This document shows positions 53,170 through 63,709 of a DNA stretch of 64,000 nucleotides, piece by piece (position 1 is the first letter of the stretch; each line of letters starts with the position of its first letter). The position numbers and the translations under genes are program-made. The notes under the pieces are model-generated. The model had not been told where the DNA came from. It did not search any database and saw only the letters and a program-made list of their open reading frames with translations. The stretch lies in contig JAYORG010000003.1 in NCBI GenBank assembly GCA_038123275.1, forward strand, positions 98,965 through 162,964, written 5' to 3'. Origin of the DNA: CAJQHT01 sp038123275 (lineage in GTDB: Bacteria; Pseudomonadota; Alphaproteobacteria; Rickettsiales; UBA1997).

Positions 53170-56019
53170 TTATAATTTTAAGGCTTCTTTTATTAAAGCC
53201 TTTTGTTCTTCAACGTGATAATTATTATAGCCAGTTGCCGGTGAAGCGCTAGCACTTCTTCCAACAAATTTTGCCCTAGTATTTTTATGATTAATTGCTA
53301 TTAATGATTCTTCAATTAATTCATTAACAAAGCTCCATGCTCCCATATTCTTAGGTTCTTCCTGACACCAAACAATTTGAGCATTTTTATATTTCTTTAA
53401 TTCTTTTTGCAAGGCCTCTTTTGCAAATGGATAAATCTGTTCTAAACGTATAAGAGCGATATCATTTATATTTCCTTCTTGCCTTGCAGTTAATAAATCG
53501 TAATAAACCTTACCTGTACATAAAATAACCTTCTTAACTTTATCATCTGAAGTTAATTTTTGAGTTTCAGGGATAATCTCTTTAAACTTGCTATCTCCTT
53601 CAAAATCACCAATATTTGAAACTGCTTGATGATTACGCAACAAAGACTTTGGAGACATAACTATTAAAGGCTTACGATCAGCTAGATAAACTTGTCGACG
53701 CAAAGCATGGAAAAAATTAGCTGGAGTCGTAATATTAACCACAAACATATTGTTATTAGCACAAGATTGCAAATATCTTTCTAATCTTGCTGAAGAATGC
53801 TCAGGTCCTTGACCTTCATAACCATGAGGTAATAACATTACTAAATTAGACTTTCTTAACCATTTTTCTTCACTGGAACAAATAAATTGATCAAAAACAA
53901 CTTGGGCCCCATTGGCAAAATCACCAAATTGAGCTTCCCAGATAGTTAAACCATTAGGTGTTGATAAAGAATATCCATACTCAAAACCAAGAACAGCATA
54001 TTCAGATAATAAACTATCGTGAACCTCATATTTGGCAGCTTTTGATAGGCTATTAAATGGATAAAATCTTTCTCCTGTTTTAGAGTCATGATAAACACTA
54101 TGACGATGAGAAAAAGTACCTCTTCCAGCATCTTGCCCAGTAATTCTTACCGGATATCCTTCACTTAAAAGAGAGGTAAAAGCCAAAGCTTCTCCTGTTC
54201 CCCAATCAATATTTTTTCCACTTTCAAGAATTTTCTTTTTAGCTTCTATTTGACGGGCAATCTTAGAATTAATGTTAAAATTATCTGGAATATGAGTTAT
54301 GGTATTAAATAAACCTTTTAATTTTTTATCATCAATACCTGTTATAGGTGTAGTTAAATTGCCATCTTTTATTTTTGCCCAATCTTTTTTAAGCCAATCA
54401 GCTTCTTTAGCCTCATATTTCAAAGCTATGTCAAATTCTTTTATTAAATACTCATTAAAATCAGTGACAATTTTTTGATATTCTTCTTCACTGACAACTC
54501 CATTATTCTTTAAATTATCAGAATAAATTGTTTCTAAATTAGGATGAGTTTTAATTTTTGTATACATAACTGGTTGAGTATACATTGGCTCATCACCTTC
54601 ATTATGCCCATATTTACGATAACAAATTAAATCTATCACTACATCTTTCTTAAATTTCTGTCTAAACTTAGTAGCTAAATCAGAAATTTTAACAACTGCT
54701 TCCACATCATCACCATTAACATGAAAAATAGGAGCATTAATTGCTTTGGCTAAATCTGAAGCATAAGTTGTACTTCTAGAATCACTAGGATTAGCTGTAA
54801 AGCCAATTTGGTTATTAATTACCAAATGAATAACTCCACCGGTATTATAACCTTTTATATCACTCATCATTAATGTTTCAGCTACACTTCCTTGTCCAGC
54901 AAAAGCGGCATCACCATGAATTAATAATGCCAAAGCCTGATCTCTGTTTTGATCTTGATATAAATCCTGTTTTGCTCTAACTCTGCCCATTACAACAGAA
55001 TTTACAGCTTCTAAGTGAGATGGGTTATAAGCTAAAGAAATGTCAATTTTATTACCATCAATATCTCTATTATTAGAATGCCCCATATGATATTTTACAT
55101 CACCTTTATCAGTTATTGACTTAGGAATAGATGGAACATACTTAAATTCAGAAATAGTCTTGTGATAAGCCTTACCAAGTACGCCATTTAGCATGTTAAG
55201 TCGTCCTCTATGAGCCATTCCAATAACTATCTTCTTAACTCCTAGCCTAGCACTACTATCTATAATTTTTTCAACACTATTTATTGCAGACTCACCACCT
55301 TCAATAGAAAACCTTTTAGCTCCGGGAAATCTTTTATGTAAAAATTGCTCAAATTTAGTAGTTCTAACAATTTCCTTTAAGATCTTTACTTTTTCTTTCT
55401 TATCTAAATCAGTTAAAATACTAGCCCTTAAATTATCAGACAACCAATCTATATGCTCATGATTTTGAGTATATTCAAACTCAGACCCAATGCTAGATTT
55501 AAATAAAATATTTAATAACTCAACAACATGAGAAACCTTGGTCTTTTGTAGGCCTAAAATACCATTTAACTCAATTTCTTTTTCTAGGTCTGATTCTTCA
55601 ATATTATGATAAGCAATATTAAGCTGCGGAACAACTTTAGATGGAGTCAAAGAAAGAGGATCAATATTACAGGCTAAATGTCCAAACCTTCTATAACATA
55701 ATAATAAGTTTAGAACTTTTAATTTAAGTAAATCTCTATCATCAACCTTAGTTGCCTTTTTATCTTTTTTAGCTTCCGCTTTAGTAAATGATGAAATGTC
55801 AAAATCTTGACTGCCAACAACTTTTAAATTCTTTTTTGCCCAACTTGGCCCTTTACTATCATTAATAACTTCTTGTATACTATCTTTATTTTCTTCAAAA
55901 TAGCTTTTCCAGTCATCACTAACTAGAGCTGGATCCTCCAGATACTTCTTATAAATCTCTTGAACAAAAATATAATTTCCACTAAATATGTGGGTAGTTT
56001 GTGATAAAATTTGATTCAT
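53170..56019 (-). CDS. sucA: 2-oxoglutarate dehydrogenase E1 component
   Basis: Decarboxylates 2-oxoglutarate with thiamine diphosphate and hands succinyl to SucB. The N-terminus (YIFVQEIYKKYLEDPALVSDDWKSYF) is typical. KRFSIEGGES and GMAHRGRLNMLNGV are conserved substrate-site blocks, and HGDAAFAGQGSVAETL and HVNGDDVEAV bind ThDP. VIDLICYRKYGHNEGDEPMYTQP and the C-terminal transketolase-like half are complete. 949 residues. First gene of sucA-sucB-lpdA; a 212-bp AT-rich spacer upstream holds its promoter. Confidence 0.98.
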   Translation of the reverse strand: MNQILSQTTHIFSGNYIFVQEIYKKYLEDPALVSDDWKSYFEENKDSIQEVINDSKGPSWAKKNLKVVGSQDFDISSFTKAEAKKDKKATKVDDRDLLKLKVLNLLLCYRRFGHLACNIDPLSLTPSKVVPQLNIAYHNIEESDLEKEIELNGILGLQKTKVSHVVELLNILFKSSIGSEFEYTQNHEHIDWLSDNLRASILTDLDKKEKVKILKEIVRTTKFEQFLHKRFPGAKRFSIEGGESAINSVEKIIDSSARLGVKKIVIGMAHRGRLNMLNGVLGKAYHKTISEFKYVPSIPKSITDKGDVKYHMGHSNNRDIDGNKIDISLAYNPSHLEAVNSVVMGRVRAKQDLYQDQNRDQALALLIHGDAAFAGQGSVAETLMMSDIKGYNTGGVIHLVINNQIGFTANPSDSRSTTYASDLAKAINAPIFHVNGDDVEAVVKISDLATKFRQKFKKDVVIDLICYRKYGHNEGDEPMYTQPVMYTKIKTHPNLETIYSDNLKNNGVVSEEEYQKIVTDFNEYLIKEFDIALKYEAKEADWLKKDWAKIKDGNLTTPITGIDDKKLKGLFNTITHIPDNFNINSKIARQIEAKKKILESGKNIDWGTGEALAFTSLLSEGYPVRITGQDAGRGTFSHRHSVYHDSKTGERFYPFNSLSKAAKYEVHDSLLSEYAVLGFEYGYSLSTPNGLTIWEAQFGDFANGAQVVFDQFICSSEEKWLRKSNLVMLLPHGYEGQGPEHSSARLERYLQSCANNNMFVVNITTPANFFHALRRQVYLADRKPLIVMSPKSLLRNHQAVSNIGDFEGDSKFKEIIPETQKLTSDDKVKKVILCTGKVYYDLLTARQEGNINDIALIRLEQIYPFAKEALQKELKKYKNAQIVWCQEEPKNMGAWSFVNELIEESLIAINHKNTRAKFVGRSASASPATGYNNYHVEEQKALIKEALKL

Positions 56020-56231
56020 TTTACTATTAAAATATTTTTAGGAACTGTGCAAAAACAACTAAACTAAGTTACTTTGAAGTAATAGTATAATATGTCACCA
56101 AACCCTAATACATATTGTTGTAAGCCTTACCTTTTATGTAAGTCCTAATTCTTATTCTTAAAAAAGGCTGGCGAATTCTAGTTTCAATAAATAAAAATTC
56201 AAGATACTTTTTAATGACAAAAAAATAAATA

Positions 56232-57431
56232 TTAATCCTCTAATGTACTTATGCTGACACTACAAATTGCATGAGCCGCAATCCCTTCCTTTCTACCTAA
56301 AAAACCTAATTTTTCTGTAGTTGTAGCTTTTAAATTTACTCTTTGAGGCTTTATGTTAAGAGTACTAGCTATAGTCTCCTCCATTTGCTTCTTATATTTA
56401 GAAATTTTTGGGGCTTCACAAATAACAGTTAGATCAATATTTAAAATTCTAGCCCCTCTTTTTCTAAGTAAATGATTGGTAATTCTAAGCATCTCTTTTG
56501 AATCGCAATTTTCCCATTTAGCATCCTGATCAGAAAAATGTTCTCCAATATCACCCTCACCTATTGATCCAAGCAAAGCATCAATAATAGCATGTATTGC
56601 AGCATCACCATCACTATGAGCTTCTAGCTGTTTATCAAATTTAACTTCACAACCAGCAATTTTAATAAAGCTATCCTCACCTTCTTTCCTATCTCTAAAA
56701 GCATGCACATCGTAACCAATACCACATCTTACTTCTTCTTTTACATCTTCAATACGCATGGTGATTATTCTCTTGGCTCTTTCGTAATCTTCTTCAGTGG
56801 TAATTTTAAAATTATTTTGAGAACCAGGAACAATAGCAACTGGAATACCACAATATTCATCCAAAGCGGCATCATCTGTAAAATTCATATGCTTTAGAGT
56901 TTTGTGAGCATTTAAAATATCTTTATATATAAAACCTTGTGGAGTTTGGGCTCTCCATAGATTTTCACGTTCTAAAGTCCATTCTATTTTTCCACCACGA
57001 TATTTTTTAATAGTATCTTCAATGGCAATTGCTGGAATAACTGCTGGATGAGTTTCTAATTTTTCTAAAATACCATTAATAACTCTCTTGGTGGTAAATG
57101 GTCTAGCACCATCATGAATAAGTATCTTCTGAGGATTATGTTCTCTTAAAGCCTCTAATCCATTGTGAACTGATATTTGTCTAGTTTGACCACCAAAAAC
57201 TGGATTTAATAAATCTAAACCAATCGTAGCTTCTTCATATAATTTTACATCATCTGGATGAATGGTACACATTACATCATCAATTTTTGGATGATTTAAA
57301 AATGATAATATGGTATGACGCAACATTGGTACTCCGGCTAAAGGCATATATTGCTTTGGAATACCTTCTCCACCAAGACTAAAACGAGAACCTCGCCCGC
57401 TGGCCGTAATTAGTGCAACTATTTTATTCAT
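56232..57431 (-). CDS. ispDF: Bifunctional IspD/IspF, MEP isoprenoid pathway
   Basis: The fused enzyme makes CDP-ME (IspD) and the 2,4-cyclodiphosphate (IspF). The IspD half (about 1-228) starts VALITASGRGSRFS with a nucleotide-binding loop and contains ILIHDGARPF and FTDDAALDEY. The IspF half (about 237-399) begins GIGYDVHAFRD and has HSDGDAAIHAIIDALLGSIGEGDIGEHFSD and the KATTTEKLGFLGRKEGIAAHA end. The fusion is common in alphaproteobacteria and Campylobacterota. The strong Shine-Dalgarno AAGGAGG overlaps the nuoF stop, coupling the two genes. Confidence 0.97.
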   Translation of the reverse strand: MNKIVALITASGRGSRFSLGGEGIPKQYMPLAGVPMLRHTILSFLNHPKIDDVMCTIHPDDVKLYEEATIGLDLLNPVFGGQTRQISVHNGLEALREHNPQKILIHDGARPFTTKRVINGILEKLETHPAVIPAIAIEDTIKKYRGGKIEWTLERENLWRAQTPQGFIYKDILNAHKTLKHMNFTDDAALDEYCGIPVAIVPGSQNNFKITTEEDYERAKRIITMRIEDVKEEVRCGIGYDVHAFRDRKEGEDSFIKIAGCEVKFDKQLEAHSDGDAAIHAIIDALLGSIGEGDIGEHFSDQDAKWENCDSKEMLRITNHLLRKRGARILNIDLTVICEAPKISKYKKQMEETIASTLNIKPQRVNLKATTTEKLGFLGRKEGIAAHAICSVSISTLED

Positions 57432-57443
57432 AATACCCTCCTT

Positions 57444-58727
57444 TTAAGCAGTAGTAACATAAGAGCTTTGATGTTTTTCTATTCGAAGCAACATTTCATC
57501 TTTAAAATGCCTAATTAAACCTTGTACTGGCCATGCAGCAGCATCACCTAAAGCACAAATAGTATGCCCTTCAATTTGTTTAGTTAGGTCATATAACTTA
57601 TCAACTTCTTCTTTTAAAGCATCACCTTTAACCATTCTTTTCATAATACGATAAATCCATCCAGTTCCTTCTCTACAAGGTGTACATTGCCCACAAGACT
57701 CATGCTTATAAAAATAAGATAATCTAGCTATAGCTGCTACAATATCAGTAGACTTATCCATAACAATAACTCCAGCTGTACCAAGACCAGTTCCAGCTTC
57801 TTTTAAAGCATCAAAATCCATAGTAATATCATCACAAACTGATTTTGGAATTAATGGCACAGAAGAACCTCCCGGTATAACTGCAAGTAAATTGTCCCAT
57901 CCACCTCTAACACCTCCAGCATGTTTTTCTATTAACTCTTTTAATGGTATCCCCATTTCTTCTTCAACATTGCATGGTTTATTAACATGACCTGAAATAC
58001 AAAAAATCTTGGTACCTGCATTATTTTTTCTTCCCAATTTTGCAAACCATGAGGCTTTGCGACGTAAAATTGTAGGAACTACAGCAATTGATTCAACATT
58101 ATTAATAATTGTTGGGCAACCATATAGACCAATTAAAGCTGGAAATGGTGGTTTTAAACGAGGTTGACCTTTATTGCCCTCAATACTTTCAAGAAGTGCC
58201 GTTTCTTCACCGCAAATATAAGCGCCAGCACCACGATGTATATAAATTTCTAGATCCCATTTGCTACCACAGGCATTTTTGCCAATTAATTTATTTTTGT
58301 GAGCTTCGTCAATTGCATTTTGTAAAGCGACTGCCTCATTATAATATTCACCACGAATATAAATATAACAAACATTAGCATTAATGGCACGAGCAGCAAT
58401 TAAGCAACCTTCAATTAGTTTATGAGGTTCATTTCTAAGAATATCACGATCTTTACAGGTTCCAGGTTCAGATTCATCAGCGTTAACAACTAGATAATGC
58501 GGTTTTTTATCTTTTGGTGGGGCAAATGACCATTTTAAACCAGTTGGAAAACCAGCCCCGCCTCTTCCACGTAAGCCAGAATCTTTAACTTGCTCTATTA
58601 ACCATTCTGGTCCTTTGGCCAAAAATTTCTTAGTATCTTTCCAATCCCCTCTTTTTTTAGATGAGGCTAGATCTGTTGGATTTTCACCATATAAGTTTGT
58701 AAAAATTTTATCCTTTTTTGATAGCAT
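57444..58727 (-). CDS. nuoF: NADH-quinone oxidoreductase subunit F
   Basis: NADH- and FMN-binding subunit of complex I. The NADH loop GLRGRGGAGFPTGLKWSF and FMN-site block HYLVVNADESEPGTCKDRDI are clear, followed by GAGAYICGEETALLESIEG. The [4Fe-4S] ligands are in HESCGQCTPCREGTGW and the Cys of TICALGDAA. 427 residues. It stands apart from other nuo genes in this window. Complex I also gains support from the NDUFA12 gene at 23.9 kb. Confidence 0.97.
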   Translation of the reverse strand: MLSKKDKIFTNLYGENPTDLASSKKRGDWKDTKKFLAKGPEWLIEQVKDSGLRGRGGAGFPTGLKWSFAPPKDKKPHYLVVNADESEPGTCKDRDILRNEPHKLIEGCLIAARAINANVCYIYIRGEYYNEAVALQNAIDEAHKNKLIGKNACGSKWDLEIYIHRGAGAYICGEETALLESIEGNKGQPRLKPPFPALIGLYGCPTIINNVESIAVVPTILRRKASWFAKLGRKNNAGTKIFCISGHVNKPCNVEEEMGIPLKELIEKHAGGVRGGWDNLLAVIPGGSSVPLIPKSVCDDITMDFDALKEAGTGLGTAGVIVMDKSTDIVAAIARLSYFYKHESCGQCTPCREGTGWIYRIMKRMVKGDALKEEVDKLYDLTKQIEGHTICALGDAAAWPVQGLIRHFKDEMLLRIEKHQSSYVTTA

Positions 58728-58907
58728 TGATGTGCAAAATTTGGTTAAACTAATATGGAAATATTATTGAAAATCAAGACTAAAAAATCAAGATCTTATT
58801 TAGATTTAACTTATGCAATAAGGTGAACTAAAAGCTAGATATTAGTAGGTCTTAGGGAATAACCATACTAGATATAACAGTTTTTAGTTGCTATTACTAC
58901 ATAAGTC

Positions 58908-60293
58908 CTATTCCCTGCCACCATCACCTCTTGTACTTGCATCAGACCTTGAATTAATTACTCCTGCAGTATGTTTGCCAATAACTTCATCTTTTACCAA
59001 TGGAGATTCTTGTAAAGATTGTTTTTCATCCTTACTTAAGTTGCCTGCTAGCTCCTTAGCTAATATTTCTGCTTTACTTGCTAACTGCTTAGTTTCGCTT
59101 GCTAATTCTTCTACGTGCTTTATTATATCTGACTTGGATACCTCTTTTGTTAGAGCTTGTCTTTTTTCTGCCATTCTTGCCTCTAGAGCCTCTATTGCAC
59201 TCATTCTACCATTAGATTTTTCACCTTTGCTTTCTGTTTTTCTTGCAGCTGATGCAACAGAAGCAAAGATATTACTTCTTGACTGCTGCATGCCAGCTAA
59301 GTTAGCTTTGGATTCTTTATCTTTATTTTCCATTTTTTCTGCAGCGGCAGCAGCAGCAGCAGCAGCAAAAACGTTGCTTCTTTGAGTAAATTCTACTGTT
59401 TGAGAATTATCAATAATATTATTTCTTAAATTATTTGCCTGTATTTGCTTTACTAAATTTTTACTTCCTTCTCTTGCTGCACTTATCATTTCATTGTCAT
59501 GATCTTCATTGGCTGTTACCTCAACACCATCATCTGTTACTTTAACAACTTTATCACCCTTCAAACAAAGCGCTTTAGCCTTGGTTTTTAAAGATTCTAA
59601 ATCTACTTCTTCTCCAAAAGCAAGAATACTAGATATTGTGTTAGATATATATTTGTCTAAATCACCATGTAATGTCATGCCAACCACAGAGCCATCTTTA
59701 TCTTTTGTTTTTCTGTATACTTTTTCATCTTCTCCTTTTTTCATACTGCCTACTGCATCGCAAACGGCATCAAAATTTTTACTAACATAGCTAGAGAACT
59801 CTTTAAAATATGATGACTCATCTTCTACTTCTTTATCCTTATTTACACCAAGTAATTTAGAAATAAAAGCACCAATACCTAAATCATTAGGAACTTCAAA
59901 CAGACTTCCTTGCACTGTAACCTCTTCTCCTATTTTTCCTTCCTCAATTACTGGTATATCATCAATGTCAATATCAATACCAATATCTCCAAGAGTTTTC
60001 ACTATCTCTTCTGGAGATACACCTTTTAACTGTAAATTAGATATTAAAGAATCACGCAAAACAGTATTAGCAAGAGATACACCTGCATTATCTAAAATTG
60101 CATCCAAAGCAGAAGAATCATATTCCATGCACTGCAAGATTAGATCTATAGCAGAACCTGTTTTTAAAAATACATCTAAATTCTTACCTGTCTTTTCTAA
60201 AAGAATCTGATCTACCTCATTTAAAGCACCTTGATTATTGGCTTTTTTAAGATTATTGGTCCAATATCTTATATCTTTATTTATTTCTGACAT
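58908..60293 (-). CDS. Unrecognised 461-residue hydrophilic protein with Ala-rich repeat
   Basis: I do not recognise this protein. There is no signal peptide and no membrane segment. The N-terminal half looks globular and acidic (runs such as GDIGIDIDIDDIPVIEEG near residue 105). Around residues 303-370 a motif occurs twice: TQRSNVFAAAAAAAAAEKME and QQSRSNIFASVASAARKTES. The first copy holds nine consecutive Ala, encoded by a GCA/GCT-type triplet run at about 59341-59370. A likely coiled coil (MSAIEALEARMAEKRQALTKE onward, about 365-425) precedes a disordered charged tail. The composition recalls secreted or chaperone-linked proteins of intracellular bacteria, but that is only an impression. 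The gene is alone between nuoF and typA. Confidence 0.7.
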   Translation of the reverse strand: MSEINKDIRYWTNNLKKANNQGALNEVDQILLEKTGKNLDVFLKTGSAIDLILQCMEYDSSALDAILDNAGVSLANTVLRDSLISNLQLKGVSPEEIVKTLGDIGIDIDIDDIPVIEEGKIGEEVTVQGSLFEVPNDLGIGAFISKLLGVNKDKEVEDESSYFKEFSSYVSKNFDAVCDAVGSMKKGEDEKVYRKTKDKDGSVVGMTLHGDLDKYISNTISSILAFGEEVDLESLKTKAKALCLKGDKVVKVTDDGVEVTANEDHDNEMISAAREGSKNLVKQIQANNLRNNIIDNSQTVEFTQRSNVFAAAAAAAAAEKMENKDKESKANLAGMQQSRSNIFASVASAARKTESKGEKSNGRMSAIEALEARMAEKRQALTKEVSKSDIIKHVEELASETKQLASKAEILAKELAGNLSKDEKQSLQESPLVKDEVIGKHTAGVINSRSDASTRGDGGRE

Positions 60294-60399
60294 ATTGATT
60301 ATAAATAGAATATCAAATTTTTACTAAAACTTACTAAAATTTAATTTGGGGCATTAAATTTTATACAAGTTATAATTGTACCACTTATCTTAATACAAA

Positions 60400-62229
60400 T
60401 CAAGCTTTTACAGATGCTCTACTCATTCTCTTTCTTTCATTGCTATCCAAATATCTCTTTCTAAGCCTTAAAGACTTTGGTGTAACCTCTACTAACTCAT
60501 CATCATTAATATAAGTAATCATTTCTTCTAAGGTAAGTTCTTTTGGTGGAGTTAGACGAATTGCTTCATCAGTTCCAGAGGCCCTAACATTAGTTAATTG
60601 TTTTCCCTTTAAGATATTAACTTCTAAATCACCAGTTTTGGCATTTTGACCTATAACCATACCATCATAAACTTTTTGACCTGGCTTTACAAACATAGTG
60701 CCACGATCTTGTAAATTAAAGATTGCATATGCTACAGCTTCACCATTTCCTATTGAAATTAAAGCACCATTTCTTTTAAAGTTTAATTCACCCTTATAAG
60801 GAGCAAAAGAATCAAATATTCTATTAATAATACCTGTTCCTTTTGTATCAGTTAAAAATTCACTTTGATACCCAATAAGGCCACGAGATGGAACCAAGAA
60901 AGTGATCCTAGTTTTTCCACCTCCAGATGGCTTCATATCTGTCATTTCACCTTTTCTAATAGCAACTTTTTCAACAACAGATCCACTAAACTCATCATCA
61001 ACATCAACTACAACTTCCTCAATTGGTTCCAGTAAGGCTCCATTTTCATCTTCTTTGAATAAAACTTTTGGACGAGATACTGAAAGCTCAAAACCTTCTC
61101 TCCTCATATTCTCAATTAAAACACCAAGCTGCAATTCACCTCTACCACCAACCTCAAAAGCGTCATTATTCTCACTTTCAGTCACAGTAATTGCCACATT
61201 AGTTTCAGCCTCGGCCATTAAACGATCACGAATCATTCTAGAGGTAACCTTACTACCCTCAAGCCCAGCTAAAGGAGAATCATTTACACCAATTGTTATT
61301 GACATTGTTGGCGGGTCAATAGGAGTTGATTTAATAGCATCATTAATTGATGCATCACAAATTGTATCCGAAACAGAAGCCTTGCTAAGGCCTGCAATTG
61401 AAACAATATCTCCAGCTTTAGCTTCTTTTACAGCTATTCTTTCAACGCCTTTAAAAATTTGTAATTTAGTAATTCTACTATTCTCTACTAATTCTCCATT
61501 TAAGCTTATAGCTTTAGCATTTGATAATTCTTTAATAGTTCCAGAATATATTCTTCCTGTTAAGATGCGCCCAAAAAATGAATTTGACTCTAATAAAGTT
61601 GCAAGCATAGAAAATGGTGCATTTTCATCAAACTTAGGAGGCTCTACATGTTTAAGAATTAAATCAAAAAGGGGATATAAATTTTTCTTCTCATCTTTGT
61701 CTAAATCTTCAACACACCAACCGTCACGACCAACAGCATAAAGAATTGGAAAATCTAATTGCTCTTCATTAGCATCTAAAGCTACAAATAAATCAAAAAT
61801 CTCATCTAAAACTTCATCTGCCCTAGCATCACCTCTATCCACTTTATTAATAACAACAATTGGTTTTAAACCAAGAGCTAAAGCTTTGGCTAAAACAAAT
61901 TTTGTTTGAGGCATTGGGCCTTCAGCTGCATCAACTAAAAGTAAACAGCTATCAGCCATTGATAAAACCCTTTCTACTTCACCGCCAAAATCAGCATGAC
62001 CTGGTGTATCAATAATGTTAATTCTATTATCCTTCCAGCTAATTGCGGTTGGCTTAGCTAAAATAGTAATACCCCTTTCTTTTTCTAGATCGTTACTATC
62101 CATAACCCTATCATCCACCTGCTTATGTTCATGAAAGGTGCCACTTTGATTAAGCATAGCATCGATTAAAGTAGTTTTGCCATGATCAACGTGAGCAATA
62201 ATAGCAATATTTCTAATTTTAGAAGTCAT
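60400..62229 (-). CDS. typA: Ribosome-associated translational GTPase TypA/BipA
   Basis: EF-G-like GTPase needed for ribosome assembly and growth under stress. G1 is IIAHVDHGKTTLIDAML, the G2 Thr is in ERGITILAKPTA, G3 is DTPGHADFGGEVERVL and G4 is INKVDRGDAR. The C-terminal domain contains GRGELQLGVLIENMRREGFELSVSRPKV and TNVRASGTDEAIRLTPP, diagnostic for BipA. 609 residues, full length. Confidence 0.97.
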   Translation of the reverse strand: MTSKIRNIAIIAHVDHGKTTLIDAMLNQSGTFHEHKQVDDRVMDSNDLEKERGITILAKPTAISWKDNRINIIDTPGHADFGGEVERVLSMADSCLLLVDAAEGPMPQTKFVLAKALALGLKPIVVINKVDRGDARADEVLDEIFDLFVALDANEEQLDFPILYAVGRDGWCVEDLDKDEKKNLYPLFDLILKHVEPPKFDENAPFSMLATLLESNSFFGRILTGRIYSGTIKELSNAKAISLNGELVENSRITKLQIFKGVERIAVKEAKAGDIVSIAGLSKASVSDTICDASINDAIKSTPIDPPTMSITIGVNDSPLAGLEGSKVTSRMIRDRLMAEAETNVAITVTESENNDAFEVGGRGELQLGVLIENMRREGFELSVSRPKVLFKEDENGALLEPIEEVVVDVDDEFSGSVVEKVAIRKGEMTDMKPSGGGKTRITFLVPSRGLIGYQSEFLTDTKGTGIINRIFDSFAPYKGELNFKRNGALISIGNGEAVAYAIFNLQDRGTMFVKPGQKVYDGMVIGQNAKTGDLEVNILKGKQLTNVRASGTDEAIRLTPPKELTLEEMITYINDDELVEVTPKSLRLRKRYLDSNERKRMSRASVKA

Positions 62230-62278
62230 TTTGAGTTTGTTAATTATTTAAAAAGCGTGGATTGTAAGGACTTGATTG

Positions 62279-63247
62279 CTATTTGTCAATCTTGTCAGAT
62301 AATAGCCCTACTGTTAGAGCAAAATAAGTTGAATTATTCCATTCTTTTATTAAATCAAAATTTTTGAAAGTAATAAATAATCTATTTCCTTGGATAGTAG
62401 CCTTAACCTGCCTTGAAAGCTCATAATCACTAAATTTAGAGCCATTTAATTTTTCTATGTTATATTTGCCAACCAGATATTGCAAAGCGTGACTTTCTTT
62501 AAAATTAAAAGATTCTGATAGACCTTTAATATTTTTAATTTCATATCCCCAAGGCACTTGATTATTCCAACCAAGAGATTGGAGATAATTTGCAATTGAA
62601 GCTAAAACATCTTCTTTATCTTTCCAAATATCAATTTTGTTATCTTCATTAAAGTCAAAACCATGATTTAAGTAAGTTGACGGCAAAAATTGACATTGAC
62701 CAATTGCCCCAGCCCAAGATCCACTAAGATCTGCTGCTTGTATTTGATTAACTTTAATAACTTCTAAAGCAGCAAGAAATTCTTTTAAAAATAAACTTCT
62801 TCGTCTCTCATCAAAAGATAAATTAGCTAAAGAATTAAAAACATTATAATTGCCAGTAACACGGCCAAAATCTGTTTCTATTGCCCATAAAGATACAATA
62901 TATTGTTTTGGAACTAAAAAATCCTGTTCTATCTTTGTCAAAATTCCTTCATTCTTCTTAATTTGTTTTTTGGCTTTTCTAATTCTAAATCTATTAACAG
63001 CATTTTCATAATATTGCTTAAACGTCTGAGGATCAAATTGTTTTTTATCTTGAGCTACATATTCGTCAGAATAAAAAATTTCTTTAAATACAGAGTCTAA
63101 AAATTCTTCTTCATGCCCCTCATTTTTTGCATCCTTTCTTAATTTTTCAGTCCATTTATCAAATTTTGGATTCTCAGCATTATCCTTAGCAATTAAGGTA
63201 ATAGGAAAAAGGAGTAATATTAAAATTAATAGATTTTTTTTAAGCAT
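62279..63247 (-). CDS. mltB: Lytic murein transglycosylase (MltB-like, SLT_2)
   Basis: Cleaves peptidoglycan glycan strands in the periplasm. Signal peptide about residues 1-20 (MLKKNLLILILLLFPITLIA), without a lipobox Cys, so it is probably soluble rather than lipid-anchored like E. coli MltB. The SLT_2 core has VSLWAIETDFGRVTGNYNVFNSLANLS (catalytic Glu), then SGSWAGAIGQCQFLPSTYL and a calcium-loop-like DFNEDNKIDIW followed by VLASIANYLQSLGWN. No C-terminal peptidoglycan-binding domain. It is the second lytic transglycosylase in the window besides Slt. Confidence 0.92.
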   Translation of the reverse strand: MLKKNLLILILLLFPITLIAKDNAENPKFDKWTEKLRKDAKNEGHEEEFLDSVFKEIFYSDEYVAQDKKQFDPQTFKQYYENAVNRFRIRKAKKQIKKNEGILTKIEQDFLVPKQYIVSLWAIETDFGRVTGNYNVFNSLANLSFDERRRSLFLKEFLAALEVIKVNQIQAADLSGSWAGAIGQCQFLPSTYLNHGFDFNEDNKIDIWKDKEDVLASIANYLQSLGWNNQVPWGYEIKNIKGLSESFNFKESHALQYLVGKYNIEKLNGSKFSDYELSRQVKATIQGNRLFITFKNFDLIKEWNNSTYFALTVGLLSDKIDK

Positions 63248-63709
63248 TAAATATTTAACTTTACTATAATATAACTACATAGGGTAGAATTTATAGCTCA
63301 AAGAGGTAGATGTCAATTGGGGAATTTATTTCCTTATAGCACCAATTTATATATATATACCCCCTTTACTTAATTAGCGCTTAGGAAAATGAACCTGACA
63401 CCTTTATTTATAGATTAGTAATTTAGCCGTATTTGAACATAGAACCCCTTTATTATTTTATATTATTGAGTATATGGAATTGATAAAATGGTAATCATAC
63501 TTAATGCAATATAAATTAATAAGTTAATTATTATCCAAAAATACATTAATTTATTTTTTTACGACTTATAACTAATTCTAATACACAAAACAAGAGACCA
63601 AAGAAAGATAGAATTAATAAAACTACAAGGTTAGAAAAGGATGTGTCTAAAATTAAAAAACATATGATCAATATTGCACTCAATAAACCTTTGACTTTAC
63701 TAATGTGTT
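63248..63709. other. Gene-free AT-rich region
   Basis: I see no convincing gene. It contains a TA-run (about 63346-63359), a GAACCTGACACC-type stretch often seen near small transposable elements (about 63391-63402) and the left arm (63409-63453) of a 45-bp inverted repeat. Confidence 0.5.

Noticed and set aside
58888..59385. 165-codon plus-strand frame opposite the Ala-repeat protein
   Set aside because: Antisense to 58908-60293. Its Leu/Ser/Ala-rich composition mirrors the Ala/Glu/Lys codons of the real gene. The minus-strand frame is longer and more protein-like.
60902..61741. Long open frame (279 codons) on the plus strand
   Set aside because: It is entirely antisense to typA, is Ser/Leu/Ile-rich low-complexity sequence with no domain, and has no ribosome-binding site. 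It is a by-product of the codon use of typA.
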